In this document: piece by piece, positions 51,077-59,291 of the stretch
Layout of the letters: every line of letters starts with the position of its first letter
Position numbering within the stretch: position 1 is the stretch's first letter
DNA from: JAJDTR01 sp965220415
GTDB lineage: Bacteria > Poribacteria > WGA-4E > JAJDTR01
Length of the DNA: 64,000 bases
NCBI GenBank assembly: GCA_965220415.1
Contig: OZ244829.1
Span: forward strand, 2,790,001 to 2,854,000
Reading direction: 5' to 3'
Translations under genes and position numbers: made by a program
Notes under the pieces: model-generated
The model's input: only the letters and a program-made list of their open reading frames with translations
Database searches by the model: none
Told to the model about the DNA's origin: nothing

Positions 51077-51943
51077 CTAAAACCTACGCTTCAACTTACC
51101 CCAGGTGGTCGCCAACTTCCCCGCCGGATTAACCGCGAACGAACCGTGCACATCTTGCTCAATTTCAGCGTCGCTTAACGCCTGATCATACACTCGGTAG
51201 ACAGATATTGAACAATTGCAAGTTCGATGCGCTTCCGGCCGGCTATGAGAGAAGATGGCGTGCAAGTTCATATGATGCTTTTTGTTCCACTTTACCGTCG
51301 TCCGGCTCTCGGAAACCTTCTCGCCATTGATGTAACAGGTGAGGCTATCCCCGCTTCTGAACACCAGATGCACCCAGTGCCACTTGCCTTGATCAAATGA
51401 CATCTGCGTCTGACCGACCCGAAGATCGGCGCGTGCCCCGATAGCGCCCTGGGCGATGCTAACGTTTTGGAAGCCCCCGCCGTTTTGGTCTAACCATATT
51501 CGCACGTTTTGCACCTGTTCTCTCGGATTCGCCTGCAGCCCGACTAGATGGTGTTCCTCTCGGATTAAGCCGCCGTTAATTCTCAGCAGCAGTCCCATTG
51601 TGAAGTCCTCAAGGTTGACAATAGGGACATCACCTCCCGGTGCGGCATTGCTGAATGTCGAACCGGATTTCTCCGCCGTATACCATTTGGTGTCCTGTTT
51701 GAATCGGATAGCTGGAATCTCGATAAAACCCTCTTCCAATTTCGGGTTTCCCGTCCGTTCCACTTCGCCGCCAGCAGTGCCCGCATTTCTCCAAGCTTTA
51801 TCGCCGCCTTTCTGATCGGTTTTTAGGGCGTCAAAGTCGAGCACAGGCGCAGGACCTGCCTGAGCGTGCGCCGCTGAGAATGATAGGATAAGGTTTAACG
51901 CCATGCCAAGCACGGCAATTATGCATACCGTGTAGTTTCGCAT
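51077..51943 (-). CDS. Exported LamG-type protein with C-terminal TWG motif
   Basis: 288 residues. The signal peptide (VCIIAVLGMALNLILSFSAAHAQ) is followed by a concanavalin-like (LamG/laminin-G-type) jelly roll with FTMGLLLRING, KWHWVHLVFRSGDSLTCYINGEKV and ISVYRVYDQALSDAEIEQ, the standard closing helix of LamG_3 domains. The tail VNPAGKLATTWGKLKRRF carries the TWG motif, the cleanest example in the window. GGAGG lies seven bases before the ATG at 51943. Probably carbohydrate binding at the cell surface. Confidence 0.83.
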   Translation of the reverse strand: MRNYTVCIIAVLGMALNLILSFSAAHAQAGPAPVLDFDALKTDQKGGDKAWRNAGTAGGEVERTGNPKLEEGFIEIPAIRFKQDTKWYTAEKSGSTFSNAAPGGDVPIVNLEDFTMGLLLRINGGLIREEHHLVGLQANPREQVQNVRIWLDQNGGGFQNVSIAQGAIGARADLRVGQTQMSFDQGKWHWVHLVFRSGDSLTCYINGEKVSESRTTVKWNKKHHMNLHAIFSHSRPEAHRTCNCSISVYRVYDQALSDAEIEQDVHGSFAVNPAGKLATTWGKLKRRF

Positions 51944-52043
51944 CTAATAACCTCCGTTATGGTTGTTTCGACTGTTGTCAAGATGTTCGAGTGATGCTCG
52001 GTTAAATTTCCTCACAATATTTACTTCAATACGAAAACTCGCT

Positions 52044-53438
52044 TTACGTGCTTAAATCAAACCCGAACGAATACAATTTTGCGCCGTTCATGCTGAACTC
52101 AACGCGCAACTCTTCATTCTCCACAGAACCAAGCGAAAAACCGTTCCGCCACGCGGCAACCCCGTCCGTAACTGTCTCCTCTATCGGCTCGCTCTCGGCG
52201 ACCAGCCCGTCGTCGGCTTTATTCAAAAAGCGCACCTTCACCGACCCGACGCCGTAAACATCCGCGCTCAGGTGAAGTTCGCTTCCCGTGATCGCCATCG
52301 GCTTGGTGGTGACAACCGCGGGCACTTTGGCAGAGATTTGCTCGTATCCCGCGAACCCGTCCGGGCGCAGCCGAGCCAAGCAGAGAAACCCGTCACGCCA
52401 GCCGAAATGCAGCCAGTTGCTCGCGCCGTAGTAGAGACGGATCTCGTTTTCAAGGATGATTGGGTAGGCGGACGAATAGGCGCACCCCCAGTCGTACGTT
52501 CCCACCTCATCGCTGTTCGGTATGAGCGGCGATCCCGGACACACAAAACTCCAGTTAATCGTGTCGGGACTCCACGCCAACTCCGTCCACGCCCTGTCCG
52601 TCCGTTGGTTGTGGATGACCGGCAGCCCAAGATACACGTTCCCATGGCGGAAGACCGGCATGGAGTATATTTGCAAGTTCTCGTCCACTCCCTGCATGAC
52701 CGCAGTGGCCTGCGTCCAATTGACAAAATCCTTGCTCCCAGTCCGTCCCACCTGCCGCGGCGGCCACGCGCCGTGAAGCGCCATCACCTCCTTTGGACCA
52801 TCGTCGCACGGGTCGCGCATCCGTGTGAACCCGGCATACTCCCCCAACTCCTCGACCCACAGGACATTATAATGCGTGCCGTCAACCCGATAGGGGTTAA
52901 TCGTCGGGCACAAGGTTGACGGCGTCCACCTAACTCCGTCTGGCGAGAACGAGACACCCAACCCCTTCCGTCCGCACGAGGTGAGTATCTTGTAGCGCTT
53001 CGCCGGATCCGGTTCACGATCCTCCTTCAAAACGCCCGATCCGTGCACGGTGCGGATGACGAGATTATTCTCCGTGCTCCGGTCAAATTCGACGAGCCCG
53101 AGTTCCGGCTTGTCCCACACGATTCCGTCATCGGAGGTGGCATAGCACAATCCCATCTCCCTACCCTTCGGAGGGTTGTACTCCCTCCGCTGCCGCTCCG
53201 CCAAGCCGATGTCCTTGGCTGGAAGATCGGAGATGAAAGGGCTGTACCAGCATTTGTATAACCCTTCTTCCCGGTCATACATCACATTCGGGTACAGGTT
53301 GTCGAACCGTTGCTCCCACGGCTTATCCTCGCCGAAGAGAGGATTGCGCGTATCCTTCTCCGTCGGCGAAACGACCAGCTTCGCATTCTTCGCCCTCTCC
53401 GTGATGCGCGTGTCTAGTAATAGGTGTCTGCTACCCAA
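52044..53438 (-). CDS. Propeller glycosidase-like protein (GH43/GH32-like), paralogue C
   Basis: 464 residues if started at TTG 53438, which has GGAGG five bases upstream; a TTG at 53468 would add ten residues and has no site. It begins GSRHLLLDTRITERAKNAKLVVS, matching the other members, and contains ATSDDGIVWDKPELGLVEFD, VSFSPDGVRWTPS, AWSPDTINWSFV and a C-terminal sandwich ending VEFSMNGAKLYSFGF. No signal peptide. It is close in style to the truncated gene at 1-781. Likely hydrolase or phosphorylase of oligosaccharides. Confidence 0.78.
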   Translation of the reverse strand: MGSRHLLLDTRITERAKNAKLVVSPTEKDTRNPLFGEDKPWEQRFDNLYPNVMYDREEGLYKCWYSPFISDLPAKDIGLAERQRREYNPPKGREMGLCYATSDDGIVWDKPELGLVEFDRSTENNLVIRTVHGSGVLKEDREPDPAKRYKILTSCGRKGLGVSFSPDGVRWTPSTLCPTINPYRVDGTHYNVLWVEELGEYAGFTRMRDPCDDGPKEVMALHGAWPPRQVGRTGSKDFVNWTQATAVMQGVDENLQIYSMPVFRHGNVYLGLPVIHNQRTDRAWTELAWSPDTINWSFVCPGSPLIPNSDEVGTYDWGCAYSSAYPIILENEIRLYYGASNWLHFGWRDGFLCLARLRPDGFAGYEQISAKVPAVVTTKPMAITGSELHLSADVYGVGSVKVRFLNKADDGLVAESEPIEETVTDGVAAWRNGFSLGSVENEELRVEFSMNGAKLYSFGFDLST

Positions 53439-53537
53439 TTCGACCTCCGCTCCAAATACATTCTTCAATCATGAAATAATAAGTCTGCTGGCGACAATCT
53501 CTCGATTGTTCATCTGCTAATTGTCCGTCAACTTACA

Positions 53538-53558
53538 GGGCTGTCGGTGAAGGTGTTG
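53538..53558. repeat. 21-nt block downstream of module 1
   Basis: The sequence beginning GGGCTGTCGGTGAAGG is identical over 21 bases to 55821-55841. It lies 36 bp past the 3' end of the small gene at 53595. Confidence 0.65.
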
Positions 53559-53594
53559 GCAGTTCTGAAATCCATCTTGGGTAACTACCACGAT

Positions 53595-54119
53595 TTATCG
53601 TTTCGCTCTGATTGAGGCAGTCGTGAAGGATCTCAGGCTTCTTTTTAAGGCGCTCGCTAAGTTTTTAGGGTCATCGCAGCGCGCTGTTTCAATAGTCATG
53701 GGGGTGCCGCCGAAGTTGACCTTTTTGACGTTAAGCACTTTGAACTGTTTCTTGTGCATACCTCGATCGTGGATTAGGACGGGTAGACAACAAATGGGGG
53801 ATGGAACTTCCGGAGCAAAACGACTGACAAAATCAGCGCCTCGTTGCAATTGCTCAAACGCCTCGGATGTGTCGACACTGCCGCTCTTAAGTTCAATCGG
53901 AACGGTAATTAACATGTCCTCCGCGATATTCATGAAAAAGAGGATGCAGTCACATCGCTTGCCTTCAATCTTATGACTCGGGAATGCCTTATTTGCGTCA
54001 ACGATAACTCGAGGGAAAGGCACACCGTCCATTGATGCTTTGCACCCACTTTCCTCACACGAATCACAAAGGTTTTCTTGTCTCACTCTGGTCCGAATCT
54101 CTTCAAGAATCTCATTCAC
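53595..54119 (-). CDS. Cys-rich protein with D...ExK...Q pattern, partner of ATPase 1
   Basis: 174 residues from GTG 54119, which overlaps the ATPase stop by eight bases; an upstream start would add an unlikely Arg/Asn-rich leader. Cys18, Cys21 and Cys26 form a possible metal site, then Asp57 in KRCDCIL, Glu76-x-Lys78 in VPIELKSG, and Gln90 in EQLQRGADF. This order, a beta strand with Asp, an ExK strand, then a helix with Gln, is the PD-(D/E)XK nuclease pattern. All these positions recur in the paired gene at 55872 although the proteins are otherwise quite different. Candidate effector nuclease; function unproven. Confidence 0.65.
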   Translation of the reverse strand: MNEILEEIRTRVRQENLCDSCEESGCKASMDGVPFPRVIVDANKAFPSHKIEGKRCDCILFFMNIAEDMLITVPIELKSGSVDTSEAFEQLQRGADFVSRFAPEVPSPICCLPVLIHDRGMHKKQFKVLNVKKVNFGGTPMTIETARCDDPKNLASALKRSLRSFTTASIRAKR

Positions 54120-55707
54120 CCCGGTATTTCGCTCCTGCCGCTGTTTCCGCGAGTTGGTTCTGCAGGCCTGCCGACCGTTTGTAAAGTTCATCAGCTACAT
54201 CTTCGTATTCTCTAGGTTCCACCCCTTCGATGCGGTCAAACGGGATTTCCTCCACCGTTGAGCCCGCGGAGGATCTATCCTTGCGGAACAACCAAACTCC
54301 CACGTCGTTCCGCTGGAGCGAACTTGGAAGGGGTTGCTCGTTGATGGGCTCACCGATCTTTTCTTCCAACTCCCCTTCACGTATCAGGTTTCCAATTTCC
54401 ATAAGCAACCAGTCGCTGTGTGTCGTAACCACTACCTGCACCCCGGCACGCACCAAACGCCCCAGCGTCTTCGCCATCTCGGTCTGGGCAGCGGGATGAA
54501 GATGCGCTTCCGGCTCTTCAATGATGAGCATATCGCCGCGGGAAATGGTGCTGCGAAGGAGTAGCACAACAGGGGCGAGTTCCGACACCATGGACGACGC
54601 ACGAGCCAAGCGGATATTCTCCTCCGTTTTCTGTGGCCGATATACGAAGTCTGGATACCCGCCTGCTGAGGCTCTGTTGGTTTGGATCTGCCCGTCAAGC
54701 ACCTCGCGTTCAAGTGTATTGGCCAGGTCCTTCATGAGATTGTCGGATACAAGTTTCTCTTCGTAAAGGATAAGTTGCTGCAGGAAATCTGCCATTACGC
54801 CAGAGAACGTCGGGACTTCCGGAAAGCCTTCCAGCCCAACGCGAGTGGCACGTGCCACAAGCGAACTCGCGATGACGCGATGGCTCTGCATGATTCCGCT
54901 TCGGGCCGCTGGTAGGTAATGTGCTGTCCCTTGTCCGTTTACGGCACCGACAGCGATCAAGAGGTGCAAAACGAAGTCTTCAAATATGGCCCCACCGTCC
55001 GACGATGCGTTGTCTTCCAACTTTTCTCGTATCGACTCCCGAACGTGGTTGGTGACCCACTGGTGTTTTGAATCTGACCATGTTGCAGGAAGGAGGTCCA
55101 TATTCTCAATACTCCCATTCGTGGTGATACGCGATTCTGAAATGTCCATGTGCAAATGCCAGAGAGGTTGTCCTCCTTTGGCCGCAGCCAGTGCCAATTT
55201 CATCTTGTCGGAGTGCCTTGTTAATCGAAACAGATCCACTATTGACTCAAGATCAAAACAGCGCTTAAGTTCGGCCTGCAGAAGCGTACCCCACAACTTC
55301 GGATCCTTGTGCGCAGACTGCCAGATGTCGCGCATGCCTAGAGGTAGATCTGAAAAACAAAATGGCCGTCCCTCCACATCTAGTTTAGTAAGAACATCAT
55401 GGAACTCTTCCTTTCGCACGTTGATGTCCTTCATTGACGCTTTAGCATGTCTGAAGCGCCGCCAAAGGTGAAATCGATGGTCCTCTACAATTGGAAGCAG
55501 TGAGAATCCATTGAGAATTTTGTGCAATGCGTATATCAACGTGGCAAAATAAGTCTTACCGGTGTTGCTCGGACCGACGAACACAGTCAGCGGCCTCAGG
55601 TCTATACTGCCATTCACGATAGGGCCGAAATCCTCCGCCGAAATCCGAACGTTTGGAAGTGTCGAAATCTGCGTTCCCCTAGTCTTGGTATTCCTACCAG
55701 TTTTCAT
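54112..55707 (-). CDS. AAA/ABC-type ATPase, module 1
   Basis: 531 residues. The N-terminal beta sheet ISAEDFGPIVNGSIDLRPL precedes Walker A GPSNTGKT (45-52). A long helical insertion leads to HYLPAARSGIMQSHRVI, then a signature-like SSMVSELAPVV (371-381), Walker B MLIIEEPEAHLHP (393-405) and the switch His430 in TTHSDW. This is the RecF/OLD-like AAA_15/AAA_21 group. No TOPRIM domain is seen after the ATPase core; the C-terminal ~90 residues contain VGVWLFRKDR and VEEIPFD, shared with module 2. Overlaps the small gene by eight bases. GGGAGACTCACA precedes the ATG. Probable sensor/motor of a two-gene system. Confidence 0.85.
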   Translation of the reverse strand: MKTGRNTKTRGTQISTLPNVRISAEDFGPIVNGSIDLRPLTVFVGPSNTGKTYFATLIYALHKILNGFSLLPIVEDHRFHLWRRFRHAKASMKDINVRKEEFHDVLTKLDVEGRPFCFSDLPLGMRDIWQSAHKDPKLWGTLLQAELKRCFDLESIVDLFRLTRHSDKMKLALAAAKGGQPLWHLHMDISESRITTNGSIENMDLLPATWSDSKHQWVTNHVRESIREKLEDNASSDGGAIFEDFVLHLLIAVGAVNGQGTAHYLPAARSGIMQSHRVIASSLVARATRVGLEGFPEVPTFSGVMADFLQQLILYEEKLVSDNLMKDLANTLEREVLDGQIQTNRASAGGYPDFVYRPQKTEENIRLARASSMVSELAPVVLLLRSTISRGDMLIIEEPEAHLHPAAQTEMAKTLGRLVRAGVQVVVTTHSDWLLMEIGNLIREGELEEKIGEPINEQPLPSSLQRNDVGVWLFRKDRSSAGSTVEEIPFDRIEGVEPREYEDVADELYKRSAGLQNQLAETAAGAKYRGE

Positions 55708-55820
55708 TGTGAGTCTCCCGTTTTTGAGCGAGTCTTCAGCAGTAACATTTTCTCCTGATGTATTTGAAGATTAATGGCCGTGGTTGTCACTTTTTTCTAC
55801 TCTTGCCCGGCAGCTTGATG

Positions 55821-55841
55821 GGGCTGTCGGTGAAGGTGTTG
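55821..55841. repeat. 21-nt block downstream of module 2
   Basis: Identical over 21 bases to 53538-53558, and likewise 30 bp beyond the 3' end of the small gene of its module. The surrounding bases differ. Confidence 0.65.
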
Positions 55842-55871
55842 AAAACTCAAAAGTCCAAGAGTCTTAGGGAG

Positions 55872-56336
55872 CTAGAGGTCTTTCTCCAAACTTATTACGC
55901 GTTCACGCAAGAGAATAAACTCCCGGTGTTGCCGAAACTTTACTCTATTCCTCTTTTCCCTGAAAGAAATCACCTCAGCCCGCCTGAATTGACCGTCGTA
56001 GACTGCAACGGGTTTGAATTTAACCTTTACGCCGTTGGGAACAATCTTTTCCGCAACGGAGGCGCCAGCGCGAAGTTGTGACACAATCTTACTTGCCTTG
56101 GGTCTGCCCTTCAATTCGATGGGTACAACCCAATCGTCGCCGCTGCACTCGCCGATGAAGAGAAAATCACAGTGTTCTCGATCCTTTGGAGCCGGCGATT
56201 TCGAACAATCCATGTTAATAACGACGAATAAACACGGATTGTTTGGGAGGCCTACTTTGCACTGTCTGTTTTCACACTTGGTCGTGAGACATTCCTCCGA
56301 GACCCTAGCGCGGACGGCGTTTGCGAGACTGCTCAT
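55872..56336 (-). CDS. Cys-rich protein with D...ExK...Q pattern, partner of ATPase 2
   Basis: 154 residues. Its N-terminal half matches the partner in module 1: Cys16, Cys21 and Cys26 (CLTTKCENRQCK), Asp57 in EHCDFLF, Glu74-x-Lys76 in VPIELKGR, and Gln87 in SQLRAGASV. Asp57 is at the same residue number as in the other protein. The C-terminal half (VKFKPVAVYDGQFRR) does not match. It overlaps the ATPase by ATGA with AAGGGAAGG upstream, so the pair is coupled. Probable PD-(D/E)XK-type effector nuclease; not tested by structure prediction. Confidence 0.65.
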   Translation of the reverse strand: MSSLANAVRARVSEECLTTKCENRQCKVGLPNNPCLFVVINMDCSKSPAPKDREHCDFLFIGECSGDDWVVPIELKGRPKASKIVSQLRAGASVAEKIVPNGVKVKFKPVAVYDGQFRRAEVISFREKRNRVKFRQHREFILLRERVISLEKDL

Positions 56337-57883
56337 TCGCCTTCCCTTTTATCCGTGAGGCTTGTCATCTCGGCCCACCGGTTGTAGTTATTGACAGCGA
56401 CCTTGTCATAGCCGGCAGCAAAGGTTCCCGATTCCCGATTCAGCGGAATCTCCTCCACGACTGAACCCTTGGGGCGTTTCTTGGGCCGGAACAACCATGC
56501 TCCCACCTCATTCTCGTTGAGTGCGATGTCACTACTGTTGATTTCTTTCCGCTGGGTTTTAGTTAATGCCGAGGCTTGGACCAGATTGGCGAGTTCCTCA
56601 AGCACCCACTCGCTATGGGTTGTCATGATTACCCTAATACCTGACCTCACAGCGGTCGCTAGAATGCGTGTGAACTCGACCTGCATTTCTGGGTGCAGGT
56701 GCGATTCCGGCTCCTCAATAATTAGGACGTCACCTTTCCGGACAACATGACGCAGGTACAACACCACCGGTGCTAACTCGGAAACCATTGACGAGGTGCG
56801 CATCATCGGCAGACTTTCCTTCCAACCGCGCGGACGATAGAAAAAGGATGAATAGGGAGTCTCCAGTTTCGCCCTTTCTTCATGATGCACAGCACCTCCG
56901 AGTAGCGTTTTTTCGAGGTGGGATGCAAGGTGTTCACTGCGTCGACGTCGATCGCGCGGTAGATCGTCCAACGCTATCAGTTGCTCCAAGAAATCAGCTA
57001 AGACACCGGAGAGCATCGGTACTGGCGACGCCGATCGGATGCCGGCACTTGCCGCGCGTTCGACTAGAGCGCTGACTACCACCCGATGTGCGTGCATCAC
57101 TCCCGCACGGTCCGCAGGGAGGTAATGAGCGGGGGAACCTACTGGACCGACGATATAAGGGAAAACGGCGTCTATGAGTGTCTTAGGCAGTATGACTCCC
57201 ACATGTCCTTCTATCGCGGAACTGGTATACTCCCAATCCATTTCGTAGACATCGCTACCATAATATAGCGGCCGTTCTGCGTGCATTGATGTCGAAAGAC
57301 GAGTTGCGCCTCCCTTGGATAGGTCGAGTTTGTAGACAAAGAGGTTTTCTCTTTCCCTCTTTGTTCCCACGTATCTGCGAAGAGAAACCTGTGCGGCGGT
57401 TGTACCGGGACTACGAACCAACTGGCCAGGTGATTGAAGACCGAAACAACGGGAGATTTCATCTCGAGCAATCTCGTCCGAAACACCCTCGGTGTCAAAC
57501 AGAGGTCGAACTAAAGCAGCAACGCTTTCCGGCATTGCATACCAAAGTCTGCGTTGGCCTCGTGCCGGTCTTTCCTCGTTGAATAATCCGTGTACCCATT
57601 CAGTCAATTCTCCGAGGCCTTTACTTGAGGACAGTATCCGCTCCTTCCGCGGACTTCTCCATACGTGAGGTGGATAGCGTTCAAAGGCACTGTGTCGCCA
57701 AGAAGGCCGCCTCGTCGCTGACCCACCAAATAAGCGATGCAACGCATAAATCATTATGGCAAGATACGATTTGCCAGTGTTGCTCGGGCCAACGAACAGT
57801 GTAAATGGCCGCAAGTCAACATTAGCTTCAACGATAGGACCGAAATTCGTCACCTCTATTTCAAGGGCGTCTGAAATTTTCAT
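56333..57883 (-). CDS. AAA/ABC-type ATPase, module 2
   Basis: 516 residues, same plan as module 1: IEVTNFGPIVEANVDLRPF, Walker A GPSNTGKS (32-39), HYLPADRAGVMHAHRVV, signature-like SSMVSELAPVV (364-374), Walker B VLIIEEPESHLHP (386-398) and switch His423 in TTHSEW. The helical insert between them is diverged, as is the partner protein, so the two modules are old paralogues, not a fresh duplication. The C-terminal motif VGAWLFRPKK...VEEIPLNRESG is shared. Start at ATG 57883 after ACGAGG. First gene of the module 2 to module 1 series, all on the minus strand. Confidence 0.85.
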   Translation of the reverse strand: MKISDALEIEVTNFGPIVEANVDLRPFTLFVGPSNTGKSYLAIMIYALHRLFGGSATRRPSWRHSAFERYPPHVWRSPRKERILSSSKGLGELTEWVHGLFNEERPARGQRRLWYAMPESVAALVRPLFDTEGVSDEIARDEISRCFGLQSPGQLVRSPGTTAAQVSLRRYVGTKRERENLFVYKLDLSKGGATRLSTSMHAERPLYYGSDVYEMDWEYTSSAIEGHVGVILPKTLIDAVFPYIVGPVGSPAHYLPADRAGVMHAHRVVVSALVERAASAGIRSASPVPMLSGVLADFLEQLIALDDLPRDRRRRSEHLASHLEKTLLGGAVHHEERAKLETPYSSFFYRPRGWKESLPMMRTSSMVSELAPVVLYLRHVVRKGDVLIIEEPESHLHPEMQVEFTRILATAVRSGIRVIMTTHSEWVLEELANLVQASALTKTQRKEINSSDIALNENEVGAWLFRPKKRPKGSVVEEIPLNRESGTFAAGYDKVAVNNYNRWAEMTSLTDKREGE

Positions 57884-57982
57884 GGTTTATGCCTCGTATT
57901 GTATCTGCCCATTGTCATTGTTTGTTCACACTCGTGATATATGAAACACCCATGCAATATCAAGTTCTAACTGATAATGGAC

Positions 57983-59164
57983 TTACACTGCAACAGGAGG
58001 TCGCGATTCGGAGATCGCTCCTACATGCTCGGGAGCCGGTCGTCCGCCAAGCTCATTCTTCTCCCAGAGTTGACCGAGGCTATAATCCTCAAGCCAATTC
58101 TTCAGTTTCTCTCCATCCAGTCTGGTAAATTGCGTTGCTCCCTCCACGCGTTCAGTCACGAGCACATCTTCCGGCTCGAAATGATCCAAGAGCAAGGAAG
58201 ACTGAGTGGCGACGACAATCTGGGTATCCACGGAAACCTGCTTGATGAGGGCGGCAAGAATCGTGATTGCGGCGGGATGCAATCCCAACTCCGGCTCGTC
58301 CAATAGAATCACCGAAGGGCGCAATTCTCTCGGTTGCAGCAATAATGTCGCTAAAGCGATAAACCGAAGCGAACCGTCAGATAGTGACGCGGCATCAAAA
58401 TAGTTGTCTGACCCCCGATGACGCCATTCAAGCCGAATCGTATCCTCGTTCAGCACACGCGGCTCTAAGAAAAAGTCGTCGAAAAACGGCGCAACGAGTT
58501 GTACCGTGCGTCGTATCATGTTGTACGAATCACCGTGTATTTCACGCAGATGATACAGGAATGCTGCGAGATTTGAGCTGTCGTGCCGCAAGAAACGATT
58601 GTCGTTTAGTGCCGTAGTTTTCTTTACGGGTGACGACGCGCTTGTGTCGTGGAAGTGGTACACTCGCCATTGAAGAAGGTGTTCTCGAACGTAAGGAATT
58701 GCGCTGGATTTGTCCTTTGAGTTGTAAATACCCGCCTCGCCGCCCCGCCCGCCGATCCCGTAATCTGTCGAATCGAATCCTTCGAAAATCTGCTCCTGTT
58801 TAACCGAAGTTCTAACCCCCTCACTAGAAGGAATTAATCTCTCCTTTGACGGAAACATGCCATCGGCATCGTTCGGCGCCAACACTATATTGTACTCTCG
58901 CTTTTCATTCTCAAAACTGATTCCAAGATTTAGAAACTGAGTTTTCTTTGAACCGAAGTGAAGTATCTTGTCAGCACCGCCGGCCCTCATGACATAGTCT
59001 CGAAGTCCTCCTAAGCGCATAGCGTTAAGGAACGAGAAAACCTCCATGAAGTTCGACTTTCCGGCGCCGTTCGCACCAATCAAGACGTTGATTGGAAGGA
59101 GTTCCACGTCAGCAGATTTGATGCTCTTAAATCCTTTTACGGTAATCCAGTCAAGTGTAGACAT
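57983..59164 (-). CDS. COG4637-type ATPase with REP-encoded C-terminus
   Basis: 393 residues from ATG 59164 (GAGAGG five bases upstream). Walker A GANGAGKS (30-37) follows the typical ITVKGFKSIKSADVELLPI; Walker B VILLDEPELGLHP, the ABC-like ASLSDGSLRF and the His-switch-region Gln in VATQSS are present. These proteins usually end near LGQLWEKNELGGRP and are often followed by a DUF4276 gene. Here they run on through the REP repeat, giving EHVGAISESRPPVAV, and no DUF4276 gene follows. The REP insertion probably replaced the original end and partner. A different ATPase family from the two modules at its 3' side. Confidence 0.85.
   Translation of the reverse strand: MSTLDWITVKGFKSIKSADVELLPINVLIGANGAGKSNFMEVFSFLNAMRLGGLRDYVMRAGGADKILHFGSKKTQFLNLGISFENEKREYNIVLAPNDADGMFPSKERLIPSSEGVRTSVKQEQIFEGFDSTDYGIGGRGGEAGIYNSKDKSSAIPYVREHLLQWRVYHFHDTSASSPVKKTTALNDNRFLRHDSSNLAAFLYHLREIHGDSYNMIRRTVQLVAPFFDDFFLEPRVLNEDTIRLEWRHRGSDNYFDAASLSDGSLRFIALATLLLQPRELRPSVILLDEPELGLHPAAITILAALIKQVSVDTQIVVATQSSLLLDHFEPEDVLVTERVEGATQFTRLDGEKLKNWLEDYSLGQLWEKNELGGRPAPEHVGAISESRPPVAV
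58000..58024. repeat. REP half-site encoding ATPase C-terminal residues
   Basis: GTCGCGATTCGGAG...CGCTCCTAC lies in frame inside the 57983 gene, coding its residues VGAISESR. Confidence 0.75.
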
Positions 59165-59266
59165 GGTAACCTCTCTATTCCCCAGCGCAATCGCCCCCGA
59201 GTCTAGAGGTGTAAAAATCTGCAATTATCAAATCGAATATGGAATCCTCTTTGCTCCCGACAGGAA

Positions 59267-59291
59267 GTCGCGACCTGGAGATCGCTCCTAC
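59267..59291. repeat. REP half-site at the sulfatase stop
   Basis: GTCGCGACCTGGAG...CGCTCCTAC. Read on the minus strand its GTAGGAG supplies the TAG stop of the sulfatase (GAA-ATG-TAG-GAG). Confidence 0.75.

Noticed and set aside
57983..59164. Treating the third ATPase as a third copy of the twin module
   Set aside because: Its Walker A (GANGAGKS), opening motif and length differ from the two module ATPases, and it has no Cys-rich D...ExK partner.
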